Shown one piece after another: positions 27,301-37,500 of a stretch of DNA of 41,679 nucleotides. The stretch spans positions 1 through 41,679 of the forward strand of contig JASAOO010003327.1 of the NCBI GenBank assembly GCA_030849075.1. Reading direction: 5' to 3'. Position numbers and translations under genes: made by a program. Within the stretch, counting starts at the first letter, position 1, and every line of letters begins with the position of its first letter. This DNA comes from Zelonia costaricensis (lineage: Eukaryota; Euglenozoa; Kinetoplastea; Trypanosomatida; Trypanosomatidae). The notes below the pieces were generated by a model. That model saw only the letters and a program-made list of their open reading frames with translations. It was not told the DNA's origin and searched no databases.

Positions 27301-29461
27301 TGCTACTGGAGGGAGCCGACGCCGCAGGGCACGCACCACGGGCGACATGCGCGAACACAAAGGCGTTGTACGCGGCGTACACGTTCGATGAGGGGGCCGT
27401 CCCTCCGCCATGACGCTGCGCGAAGTGCTCAAAGTAGGGGAAGGGCTGCACGTGAACGACGTGGCGGATGCACAGCTGCCGCGGCCGCCGGCGCAGCCCG
27501 CGCGTGGGCGACGGCACTGCGCCGGTGGCGCCGCGCTCCGTCTGCCCGTCCTCCTCGACCTCGTCGTCGTAAAAGTACGCCAGGTGTGGAAAGCGGTCTC
27601 GCAAGAGGCGCACCAGCACGCCGCCCTCCTCCGCCGTGGCTGGTGCAGCGGCAGTAGATGCGGGTGCTGCCGCGCTGCAGCGGCCGAGCAGCCGCGTCAA
27701 GGCCGCCTGCACGTCGGCCGCGTCGTCGCCGTCGAGGACAAGAGACACGTACGCGTTTTGCGTTGCCCGCGTGGGTCGCATCACGTCGAAGGGGTGCACC
27801 AGGCGCCGCGCACGCTGCGGCGGCGGCTGGTCGTGCGTCTTCTCGCTGGCGCCCTCCGTCGACGACGGGTTTGGTTTGCCGCCCCTCCACCCCGCCCCGT
27901 CCTCTGCGTCCACCTCGACCGCGACGCCCTGCTTCAGCTGTCCGTACTTGGGGCCGGGCTTGATGCCCAGGGCGCGGGCGCGAGCCGCGTCGAAGCTCGC
28001 ACCCGGCGCCACGACCACCGCATAGCCGAACACCGCGTTGGCGCTTGACAGAGCGCGGAAGGTGTGCGGTGTCGGTGTCGGCGCGACGGTCTCTGCGCCG
28101 TGGGCCGTCGCGTGCTGTGCCGCTGCGTCGTGCGCCACAAATCCGCCGTCGTGTGCAGCCTGTGACACTGACACGCGGCCATCGCTGGGCGCACCCGACA
28201 CACGAAACGCGATCAGCAGCGACTGCGAACTCAGTGGCAGGAGGAGGTGCACAAAGGGCTCCGCGCTGGCGCCTGACACCGCGGCCTCGTCCTGACTGTC
28301 GGGCGCCGAGGGGTGCCCATCGCACGCACCCGCCGTCTCCACAAAGTGCAGCTGATTGCCCCCCAACGCCGCACGCGCAGCCGCGGCCGTCGCTGAGGCG
28401 ACGCACGTGAACGGTGTGCCAGCGCCGCCACCACCGCCACCGTACGGGCGACACTGCACGACGCCGTGCAGCTGCCGGAACACCATTGGTCGGTATTGGA
28501 AGTAGTGAAAGCGAAGGGCGGTGAGAAATCCGCGCAGCCCGGCTGATGTGCAGGGCCCCGACGACGACGGCGGCGGCGGCGACGGCGCAGGAGGGAGGGA
28601 GGGTGTGCCAGGCAGGGCAGGCGAGCCCGCGTGCGTCGCACCCGCCAGGGGGTCATCACCGCAGTGAGGCTCGCTGGCGTGGTCCAAGACCGCGCTGGGG
28701 CCGAAGAAGGTCGCGTGCCGCGCCCCTGCGTCGTTGATCGTGAAGAGCATCCCCGGCAGTCCCATCACCGCCGACGCCGCCCCCACACCCTCCGCGACCC
28801 CAGCGGGGTCGGGCCGGCCGTGCGGCACGGCACTCCAGCGGGTGAAGAAGAAGCCGCGCACCTTCTTGAGCTTGATGTTCGCCTCGGAGCTGAAGCGCTG
28901 CGTGCCCTCCGGGCAGTTGAAGAAGACGTAGCCCTCGCTGCCGCTTGAGCCGGTGTCTGCCGTGACCCGCGGAGCTGCACCAGCACCCGACGCCGTCGCG
29001 CCATCGGTGCGGGGTGCGCTCGGGTGCAGGACGCTGTCGGCGTGGAGGGGGCCCACGCTCGGCCAGGTCGGGCGCGGCGCGTTCAGGTAGGAAGACCATT
29101 CCCATGGCGTCACCCTCCCCTCCCCAGCTCCTGCGATGCCGTGGGCGTTGTTGTTGGTGCCGTGCACAGCTCCTTCACGTGCCGACGTGGATGGGGCCCG
29201 GGCTGAGGATGCGGTAGCTTCGACAAGGACCTGTGCGGTCCCACGCGGTGCTGATGACGCATCCGGCACCACAGCGTGAAGAGTGCGCGCGCTGCTGCCG
29301 GTGCAGCTCGTGCTGGCATCGGCGTCCTCAGCAGTGGTGGACGGGATGCTGACTGCGGTGATTCCCTCGTGCAGGGCTGGGTGATCCAGGGGGGCGTAGA
29401 AGCAGCACCCGCCGTAGCCGTTTGGCGTGTCGGAGCCGAGCAGCTGCACGTACTGCGACAT
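24395..29461 (-). CDS. Long-form tRNase Z (ELAC2-like tRNA 3' endonuclease), 1688 aa
   Basis: tRNase Z cuts the 3' trailer of precursor tRNAs before CCA addition, in nucleus and/or mitochondrion. The N-terminal half keeps the degenerate metallo-beta-lactamase marks of the long form: FNCPEGTQRF (~180-190), KLKKVRGFFFTR and GLPGMLFT. The C-terminal half is the active one: GFLGTGSAVPSKYRNVSGT (~1020), ILDFGEGSLGQL, the metal-binding SHAHADHH (1174-1181), a DHPANAHALLLRF segment, SGDTRPS (~1433), HEATFG (~1482), KKHST and LNHFSQRYP (~1522). The protein is about twice the length of human ELAC2. The excess is low-complexity Ala/Ser/Pro/His insert, especially between the two halves, plus a run of seven Gln (CTG-type repeat near 25523-25545). 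The C-terminus ends in a Lys-rich tail (KAKKTKENKAE). The start ATG at 29461 leads directly into MSQYVQLLGSDTPN, which fits the family's first strand. The assignment is firm. Confidence 0.95.
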   Translation of the reverse strand: MSQYVQLLGSDTPNGYGGCCFYAPLDHPALHEGITAVSIPSTTAEDADASTSCTGSSARTLHAVVPDASSAPRGTAQVLVEATASSARAPSTSAREGAVHGTNNNAHGIAGAGEGRVTPWEWSSYLNAPRPTWPSVGPLHADSVLHPSAPRTDGATASGAGAAPRVTADTGSSGSEGYVFFNCPEGTQRFSSEANIKLKKVRGFFFTRWSAVPHGRPDPAGVAEGVGAASAVMGLPGMLFTINDAGARHATFFGPSAVLDHASEPHCGDDPLAGATHAGSPALPGTPSLPPAPSPPPPSSSGPCTSAGLRGFLTALRFHYFQYRPMVFRQLHGVVQCRPYGGGGGGAGTPFTCVASATAAAARAALGGNQLHFVETAGACDGHPSAPDSQDEAAVSGASAEPFVHLLLPLSSQSLLIAFRVSGAPSDGRVSVSQAAHDGGFVAHDAAAQHATAHGAETVAPTPTPHTFRALSSANAVFGYAVVVAPGASFDAARARALGIKPGPKYGQLKQGVAVEVDAEDGAGWRGGKPNPSSTEGASEKTHDQPPPQRARRLVHPFDVMRPTRATQNAYVSLVLDGDDAADVQAALTRLLGRCSAAAPASTAAAPATAEEGGVLVRLLRDRFPHLAYFYDDEVEEDGQTERGATGAVPSPTRGLRRRPRQLCIRHVVHVQPFPYFEHFAQRHGGGTAPSSNVYAAYNAFVFAHVARGACPAASAPSSSSTAVEVSVAPSLSFTLADLADVDGASAAAMPSACVPGAPRGATWHLFTSFVQRHFTAFPTALVHRYHLHHLAPSLFPLQLPSDGRSAPHADSVPEVEYWPYSLKLRCVPEAALQLTRRPTTTAASPASSPGKPESAKIAAPGQAGRVGTAQDATTSATGSVTPACATASVAVPSPAISTAPPAARKRDRQGDRTAAAAAPSTPSPSSSPATSAAAAASVADRKRNAAAPPRHLCVSDGVASLLPYPTRASALALLSAAFRRSLTPSSPVNTSPSAPRVRDGAAAAMQAAPRDEAGGGLLGFLGTGSAVPSKYRNVSGTFLELHLPAYCFPSAVATSRGAGYHDGVHAARRGVHDADTGATACACEPQKCAPSHWRRGVVILDFGEGSLGQLASLCGRVRGGVRGDGDHASTCTTPTERGEDVGAEAPDTGVGVDAVEEARLRDFVLDIVLVFISHAHADHHLGLLSLLTLRHHYLRQARRGAGAGEVHHGAELSGRQLLVVCPTEVYAFLMDTWGCTAPYAAWLHEDCTFELMPPPAGVLRAGAAQEAEIREVDADGERGRVPACGHLSHASAHARDGHVHGERSSQQQQQQQHVVPMPLLRARLAAWNGAIASALHATECPPVPHRSNPAPHPAQAHPPRRVWWDAEVITVDHPANAHALLLRFPYCTAARLRRPRDANDGHAANEEEGQDDPPEVLTPVRVAPDTSRVLLFSGDTRPSSFLVERSRAFAAAHAAHEGAATPGNSIAASHTSSTAPVFILLHEATFGPGFECEAVRKKHSTLPEALHIGAAVGAEFVVLNHFSQRYPRLPGLCEEQLGGRSVDLVCQRTGRPSAEAEAEAEEGAVHATVTTSEGTSKLVRAGFVDADAGASSGVSYANMSFAFDLMSVSFTDMHRGLVPRLTPTLVRLLEEYDSWGLSTTQRMRSAGKGGDGNAGAGAKAAPKAPPTPSVQPAATEKAKKTKENKAE

Positions 29462-29499
29462 GGTGTGCCTGGAGGCTTCGCAGGAGACTGTGAACGTCG

Positions 29500-29532
<33 letters not shown>

Positions 29533-30456
29533 CTTGTGTGCGAGGCCTATGTGTGCCTCAGATGCTTCGATCAAGGGGAGGCATTGACGTGCGCAAGGGC
29601 AGTGGAGGCACGAGACGTGAGGGCAGCAACAGCAGCAGCTAGAGAGGGAGCTACGATTCGGCGAGAGCCGCAACCGGCTTCTCGCCCAGTCGCACGCGGT
29701 GCCGCCATCGTGAAGCGGCACGTGAGGGGGGAGGCATTCTTCTACGTAACGAGAAGAGGAAGACGAAGGCATGTCGAGGGGGAGGGGGGCGCGGCACAGC
29801 GCGGTGTCTCCCAGAATTGTGGATGCACTACGGCCTCAGTGCCGACCTGCGACATCGCCCTCACTCCACCACCGCGCTGCTGCACCACTCCAGGAAGAGA
29901 CTCCCCTCTTTCTCTCCTTCCGCTCTGTGTGTGTGTGTGTCGGAGTTTGTGGTTACGCGACTTTTCCAAGTGAAAAGAAGCTTGATGTGAACGTGGAACA
30001 GGGGGGAGGGGGAACAGCATCAGCGGACACAGCCACGAAGCCACGCACACACATGCACACATACACGCACAGACATGTCCAGGGCCCTACCGCGGCCACA
30101 CAAGCACGCAAACGACACAAACACACAGCACGCTTCTGTTGTCACCACGCATCCCTCACACATCCAGCGGAATGTGCGACGAGCACCTTGATGCCGACGT
30201 GAGCCATTCACCTTCACGGGATCCGAGAAGGAAGTCCCGTTGGACTCGCGGTCGGTGCGCAACAGGCGGCTCTACAGCGTGACCGACGTGACCACCCGCA
30301 CGCACGACGAGACCTCCCGTCGCGGTGCGCACGCCTCCCACGCGAGGTGTGGGAGCTCCGCGACCAAACCTGTTGCGGTTGTGCCCCTCCCTCTCACCAC
30401 TGCGCCCTCGCTGCTGTGCTGTCAGTCGGTCATGGAGGAGCGCACCGCCCCCATTT
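29462..30456. other. Intergenic region between the 198-aa gene and tRNase Z
   Basis: About 1 kb. It holds a GT tract (29509-29532) close to the tRNase Z start, mixed purine blocks, a shorter GT tract near 29926-29940, and the likely 3' UTR of the 30457-31053 gene. No further gene is supported. Confidence 0.6.
29509..29532. repeat. (TG)12 microsatellite
   Basis: A 24-nt uninterrupted run lies 48 bp upstream of the tRNase Z start codon, so it is either in the 5' leader or next to the trans-splice site. Confidence 0.9.
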
Positions 30457-31053
30457 TTACTTCTCGTCCTTGCTGGATGCCGGGGCGGCGCCATCGCCAG
30501 CCGCAGCACCAGCAGCGTCCTCCGTCTTCTTCTCCTCGGCATCCGCCTTTGGCGACTTAGCCTCGAGTGCCTCGCCGAGCAGCCCCTCCGCATTCATCGT
30601 CATCCACGACGGCAGGAGAAGCTCCGCCCCGGCGACGAGCCGTGGCAGCAGCATCATCCTCAGCCCCAGCGTGAAGAGGCGGAAGGCGGCCTCCTGCGGG
30701 ATGCGGGACACCTCGCGCGTGAGCTGCACCAGCGCCTGCGCCTGGCGGTCCCACGTCGGGTAGTAGTTGCGCGACGCGCCGCCGCGGTAGAAGTCGCGGC
30801 GGGCAGACCAGAACGCCTGCTCATCCCCGTGCACCGCCTCCGCGTCGATGAGCCGCGGGCACTGCGCGGGGTCCGCCTTGTACGCGGCGAAGTACGCCGG
30901 GGTGTACTCAACAGCGACGGCGGAGCGGAGCTGGTGGGTGCGGCCGCCGCGGCGCGTCAGGTAGTCACGCTGCACGATGCGCAGGCGTGGGGAGACGAGG
31001 CGGCGCACGGTCGATGCCGCGGCGGACACCGCTGCGGCGGGTCCGGTGGACAT
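30457..31053 (-). CDS. Conserved-type hypothetical protein, probably mitochondrial, 198 aa
   Basis: I do not recognise the family. It starts MSTGPAAAVSAAASTVRRLV. The first ~48 residues contain many Arg, Ser and Ala and only one acidic residue, as in mitochondrial import signals. The central part (50-150) looks folded: EYTPAYFAAYK, DEQAFWSARRDFYRG, YYPTWDRQAQALVQLTREV, then a hydrophobic stretch LRMMLLPRLVAGAELLLPSW (131-150) that may be a buried helix or a short membrane-associated segment. The tail (165-198) is an Ala/Lys/Glu/Asp-rich, probably disordered region ending SSKDEK. Size and composition would suit a small mitochondrial complex subunit, but nothing identifies which. A very good polypyrimidine tract lies immediately upstream of its ATG. 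Confidence 0.8.
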   Translation of the reverse strand: MSTGPAAAVSAAASTVRRLVSPRLRIVQRDYLTRRGGRTHQLRSAVAVEYTPAYFAAYKADPAQCPRLIDAEAVHGDEQAFWSARRDFYRGGASRNYYPTWDRQAQALVQLTREVSRIPQEAAFRLFTLGLRMMLLPRLVAGAELLLPSWMTMNAEGLLGEALEAKSPKADAEEKKTEDAAGAAAGDGAAPASSKDEK

Positions 31054-31591
31054 TCGCTAAGCGGAAAAAGCGGCAAGGAGGCGTGCAGGTGAACAGAAGG
31101 GAGAGTGCAACGCGTGCGGCGAGTGCACCTGCGCCTGCACGTGTGTACTACGACGGCTTCATAAGGAAGTTTATGAGTGTATGTGAGTGTGTGTAGTCGG
31201 CCAAGTACGAACCACATGCAGATAGTGCACAAACGAGAGAAGGCAGTGTTGGGGAGAGAGGACGAGAGATCGAGTTGTGATGGAGAGTGGCGTCACGCAG
31301 AGCTCATAAGATGACGACAACTCATCAGCACGCAATTATACGTGAATCAACTCCCTGTTCACGCCTGCGCACCATGTCGGTCATGAACGTCTTCCACAGG
31401 CAGCATGGGTCGGCAGGAGCCCGCGATTCACTTGAACGGCACAGACGGTGGAGCTTCGGATAGCGCGCTGCGTCAACAACAAGAGCGCCTCGTCGCTTTT
31501 CGGGTTTTTTGCCTTCGGTGTGCACCCTCTCCTGATGCACGTGGACGAGTGTTTCACGAACGTAAACACACACACACCTTCTCCCTTCAGT
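31054..31591. other. Short intergenic spacer between the helicase fusion and the 198-aa gene
   Basis: 538 bp. Near the 198-aa gene, 31062-31115 is purine-rich on the + strand (polypyrimidine on the sense strand) with no intervening - strand AG until 31058-31057. That would put the splice site only 3 nt from the ATG. The rest should be the 3' UTR of the 2383-aa gene. Nothing else is seen. Confidence 0.55.
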
Positions 31592-34500
31592 TCAATTGCC
31601 CGCCGCAAACTCAGATTCCTGTTCAAGGCGGATGGTGTAACGCAGCCCTGGCTTGCGCACGACCTCCAGCACACGCAGGTGCACGCCGGCCGGGAGCACC
31701 ACCTGTTCGTCTGAATTCCCGCCTGGGATCGGGCAGGTCGCGTACGCTACGCACCGCACTAGGAACAACACACGCCCATCGTCCCTGCCGGCTGCCGCGG
31801 TGGCGTTGGAGTTGACTCTGACGGGGGTGCACACCGCCGGGGCCGTCCATTTCACCACCTCCCCGCATGTGTACGCCGCCCGCTGCTCCAGCGTGAGCCG
31901 CGCCGAGCGCTCAGCCCACGTGGGGGTCGTCATGAGCCGTCGCTGAATGCCGCGGAGGAGGGCCGCCCAATACGGCTGCAGCTCCTCCAGCGCCACCCAG
32001 TTGTCCCCGAGCGAGCGCAAGAACTCCTCCAAACGCCGCTCCACATCGAACACCGCGTAGAGCGCGACGGCAGCCTCGTCTGCGTCGCCCATCAGCTCAA
32101 GTGCGTCGTCGACAAACGGGGTCAGGTCCAGCGCACACAGCAGCTCGACCTGCCGCACCGCCGCCACGAGAGTGGCATCGGTGCCCGGTTCGGTGCCGAG
32201 GAGCTCCGTGATGGGGACCGGCAGCCCGCTCAGGAGGGCCACGGCGGTCTGCGCAGCGTGCAGGAGCGGTCGCGCGACAGCTTGCAGGTTGTGGGCTGGT
32301 GGCTCCTTCGGCGGTGGTGGGACAGCCTCCGCGCCACGTGCAGCCACCGCCACTCGCTCTTCTGCAGCCCACGGCATTCGCCTCAGCGCATTCACAGCGT
32401 TGTCGATTGGCTTCCGTGGCCACTGATCGTGCATCAGCGCGTACACTTTCTTGGCCACCGCCTCCACCAAGCTCAGCGACCGCGCCTTGCTGTTTGAGAT
32501 GGTCGTGGTGATCGCCGCCGCGAGGTCCTCTGCGCGGCACTGCCAGAACACCTCCATGAGTGCGAAGTAGGACCCAGGATTCGGGTTGCGTTGACAGTGC
32601 GCAACGTGGCCGTGCGCGTCACGGTCGCAGCCAGCCATGCAAAATCCGCAAAACGAATGCTGTTGACTGCACGAGATGGCGAAGCAGCCGGTGAAGTCAT
32701 AGCAGGCCTCCCCACACCTCGGGCAAGTGGGCACAAAGGGCAGCCTTTTCACCAGCCGGTCCGCGAGCAGGGTCGCCTGTGTGAGGTGCGGCTCACCGTC
32801 GTGCCACCCGCGCACTTCACCCAAGTCGGTGCACACCTCGCAGTACTGCAGGCCGCACCCGCCGCACTCCCGCTTGTCGTACGTGACCACCCTCGGCACC
32901 CCGAGGCATACCTGATTCGGGCACTCCTTCACCTCCGCCCCAGCTGTCTCCGCCCGTCGAACCTTCTCGGCACGCAGGAACTCGCCCAGCCGACGCACCT
33001 CTGCAGGCGATGCGAACTGAGCAAGCTCTGTGGCCGCAATAGGTGTCGCGCAAGCTGGACAACACACCGGCAGCTGAGGGACGGCGCCGCCCTCGCAGTC
33101 GAACATGCTCGACAGGCACATCTTGCAGCACTGATGGCCGCACAGCAGGCGAACGCGCGCCTCCTGCAACTCACAAAGGCACACGGGGCACTCTTCCTCC
33201 GCCTCCTCTGCTGCCGCCGCTGCGCTGCCCATCACTGCATCAACGTGGGTGGACTTGTGCTGCGGGTTCTTCTCACCGTTCACCGCCCGCCAGAGGGCTG
33301 CCACTTCTTTGTCAGTGTGCACCAGCTGTGCAACGTCCGTCGGTGCAAGCAGCATAGCCGTGCTCCCCCGCATTACCACAGTGGCCGGGACGCTGCGCAT
33401 CCTGCATTCCTCCACACGGCTTGTCAGCCAGGCGTGGCACCTACGCGCGGACGCAGCGTCCCCAGGAAGAGTGAGTGCGACGCACGCCGTGCGCGCTGCA
33501 GCGTCGCGCAGCTGTTGAAGCTGCGCCTCGACGCGCGGCCTCTCAGCCTCATCTCCAATGAAGTACAGCACGCCATCCGCCTCGCTGAACACGAACTGGG
33601 TAGCGCGCACGCGATGGTGAGTGCCGTGCTCTGCGTTAAGGCGGCTCACGAGCGACGACACACCAAAGGCGGCGGCGCGCGCTGCGTTTGCCTTCTCCAT
33701 TGGGCTGCCCTCCCCGACGAAGCAGCGATGCACCGCCGTCCACCTCTGCAGAGCAGCGATGGCAGCTGTCAGCGCACGCGGCGTCGCACATCGCACCAGC
33801 ATGGCGCGATGCCCGTTTTCGTACAGCGCATCGCACCACACGCGCCCCGCCGCCTTGTCGCCGTTGCCGGTGGGCGTCGTGACGCGCCTGCACAGCTGGG
33901 CCTGCAACTCTCTGTTGACGTGCCTTGGCAGCGGGAACTCGGCAGCGTACACGACGCCGAAGAAAAGTGTGCGGTAGTGGCACGACGCGCCGCGCACCCT
34001 GTGCAGTACGTCGAGCGTGGCGTGAGCAAGGCGCTCGCTGGATGCCTGCAGCTGGAGGTGCAGCACACCCTGTGCCCGGTCCACATGGTGCGCCTTCACC
34101 TCCACGCCGCCAGGCAGCACCGCGCGCAGAGCCTGCTCGCAGGCAAAGACGGGCTCTAGGGGAAAGCTGTGGCTGCTGCGACGAACAGCATCACCGCCGC
34201 TCACCACCTCGCCATCGCCGTAGCCGACACACAGCCGCACCGAGATGCTGCACACTGGCGTCATCGAGTCCATAGCAGCCGCGGGTGCATCCTGCTCCCA
34301 GAAAGGCTCGGCACGCGCGGGGACGCGGCCCGCTCGGTGCGCTACCGCGTAGCCGGCATAGAAGTCCACCGCATCCCGGCAGCTGGCGAAGGTCACCAAC
34401 GCGGTCCAGCCCTCGCCTTCGTGAATCGCGCCCGCCACCCCGTCGCGCACCGTCACAGGCACATCACGACCACAAAACTGCCGGCCCCACATTCGCACCT

Positions 34501-37500
34501 TCGCGGGAAGATCGAGGGCGAGGCAGCGCATGCCGGCACGAGACTCGCCCGTGAGCAGCACCGTCACAAAGTCCTTGCGGTCGCGGAGCACCTCGGCATG
34601 CACGCAGCCGCTCCCGCACGTCACGCGACAGACGCCGTGCAGCGCCACCTCCAGGCACGTGCTACGGTGTCGCTCCGTCGCCTCCTTCACCGCCGCCTGC
34701 ACCACCGCACGCGCTCGCTGGTGCAGTGCACGCGTGCACCGCACGACGAGACAGCTGCGGTCGTCGCGGCTCGACACGCGGCACGTGCCACCGTCGAGTC
34801 GCAGGGAGAGCCAGCGAGTCACCTCTTCCACACGCCACTCGTCCGTTAGCACAGACGGGAGCTCGACGATACACTGCGTCAACTGCTGCGCTCGCACCGC
34901 CGGAAGCACCTCACGCACCGTGGCCGGCAGCCACACCTCCTGCACTGGGGTGCACAGGCGCATCTCCGCCTTCCCTGTTGTCGCATCGCCGCGGAGAGCG
35001 GCAAAGGTGCAGAGGCTGGGCAGTTTGCACGGGCGGCCACCAACGCGCGCGCACTGTGCCCGCACAAAGCTCGTAGCCTCCAGCGTGCAGTCGCGAGAAG
35101 CCGCGTCGACGGTCATGTAGCTGGACGTCACGTCCTCGCTCTGCAACGCAGCCTGCAGGCCCATGCAGCTGCCCACCAGGCGCTGCAGCTCACCCGCGGA
35201 TGTCGCTGCAAACTCGGGGGACGTGAAGGGCACGTCGTTCGGCCCGCACTGACCAGCGCGCAAGCGCAGCGCAGTGACGGTACTCTGGAAGTGTTCGACC
35301 TGAGTGCGGCGCAGCTCGTCCAGCCCCGGCTTGGAAAGAAACCGCATCGCAGCATCGGCGTCCTTCGCCGGCGCCGCGTCCGTCTTCTTCCCAGCGAACC
35401 GGTGCAGCGCGCGCACCACAAGCCGGGTGAGGCACACCACATCGCCATGCGTGCCAGCGTCGTACGCGTCTCCCCACGCCGCCAGCGCAGTTTGAAATGC
35501 GTCCCTCTCGGGGATGCGGTAGGAGAACATGCGTGGGTACAGCTGGATGCAAGCCGCCGCCAGCGCCACCAACGCCAGGAAGTCGTCGCGATCCGCGCGG
35601 CCCGCCTCATACAGCATGCGACCCACAGGCACCGACACGCTCTCCAGACGCAGCAGAAACCTGCCAAACTCCGTCAGCTGCGGCACCCCCGCAGCGATGT
35701 GGCCAGCAGCGCTCTGCAACGCCTGGTGCACCGTGAGCTCGCGCAAGGTCGCCTCCACCGCCTGCGGAGCTGGCGGCTCCATCCACTCGAACTCCCTCAT
35801 CGAGTACCCCAGCCGGGCCAGCTGCAGCGCAACGCTGTGCAGGGCCGCCGTCTGCACCGCCGGCGGTGCATCTTTCGGGAGCAGGGTGAAGGCGCGCTTC
35901 GAGTACAGGCGAATGCACAGGCCAGGAGTCGTGCGGCCCGCACGCCCAGTCCGCTGGATCGCGGCGCTCTGCGTCACGGGGCACACCGCCAGCTCCGTAA
36001 CGTGGTGGACCGCGTCATAGCGAGGGACGTGCGTGAGACCGCAGTCCACCACGTACGCGACGCCATCGATCGTCACAGATGTCTCGGCGATGGGGGTGGC
36101 GAAGATGGCCTTCTGCACGCCGGGCTCTACCTCCTCAAGCACGCGGCGCTGCTGCACCGGGGTCTGACGCCCTGACACGGCCAGCACCTCCACCTTCTCG
36201 TGCGCCACCGCTCCCCATTGCTCCAGGTGCCTCTCAAGCGACCTAAGCGCCAGCTCCACGTCGGAGGCGGACGGTAGAAATGCCAGAACATGCAGCGGCT
36301 GCGGAACACCGCTCGCCACGGCGGCCCCCGGGATGGTTGGCGGGTCGCGCAAGATAGACAAGACCGCCTGCACCGTCGCGCTCACGTAGTCGGACGACGG
36401 CCGGGGGGCGTCGCAATCGTTGTCGTGGACCACCGCTACGGGGTGCACGCGGCCCTCCGCAGAAACGCGCACCGAGTTGGGATAGTACCGCCTGAAGAGA
36501 TCGCTCTGCAGGGTCGCGGAGCACACCGCCACGCGCAGCGACGGCGCACGCGCCATCTCCGCCTTCAGCAGCCCCAGCAGCATGTCTGACGAGACAGACC
36601 GCTCGTGCGCTTCATCCACAACCACCGCGTACACGTCCTGCTCGATGTGGATCTTCTTGTCGCGGATAAGATCGAGGAGCGTGTGCACCGTCATGAAGGC
36701 GATGTCGCACGTCCCCGTCAACAGATGCTCGTTGTACGACACATAGCGGACCCGCTGCACCGCTGCGGCATCCTCGCCGCCGTACTCCTGCGCCACCCGG
36801 TCCCGCAGCAGCTGCGCAGCGATCAGGCGTGGCTCCACGCACAGCACCGCCTTCTGCCGCCCACGCGAGTTCACCGCCTCCCGGCGCACGAAGGCCGCCG
36901 ACGCGCACTCGGCAAGGTACTGCGGCAGCTGCGTCGATTTGCCGCTGCCGGTGGAGGAGTCCACCAGAACGCAGCGCACCTCCGGCCGCCTGCACGCCGC
37001 CACCACCGCATCCCGCGCGAGCAGCAGTGGCAGCGGGTGCTGCAGCCGCCGGCAGCATCGATCGGCCAGCACGTTACTCCGCGGCGTGCCGTCGCCGAGC
37101 GTGTGCACGACTGCGTTGTACTGCTCCACCAGCTCCCGCTGCAGCTCATTCAGCTGCTGATGCGTGTGAGCCGCGACACACCCTTGCGGCAGCAAGGTCT
37201 GCGCCGCTTCCGTCGCCGCGAAGAAGCGGGACAGGTGCCGCGACAGCGCCGTTCGCAGCATCGCCTGGTACCGCAGCCCGACATCGAGTGAGCCGGGGGG
37301 AATGAAGTCGAGGTTTACCGCACTGCCACGAATGGCGAGCATCTCCCGCACAGAAGAGACAGCGTGCCAGTAGTTGCACGACGGGATGCGACAGTCCCCC
37401 TGCGCATCCTTCAGGCACATGGTGTACATGTGCTCGCGCTTGCAGTGGAGAAAGGTGCACGGCGCCGCCACCGCATCGCCGCGGCACGCACCGTGCTCAG

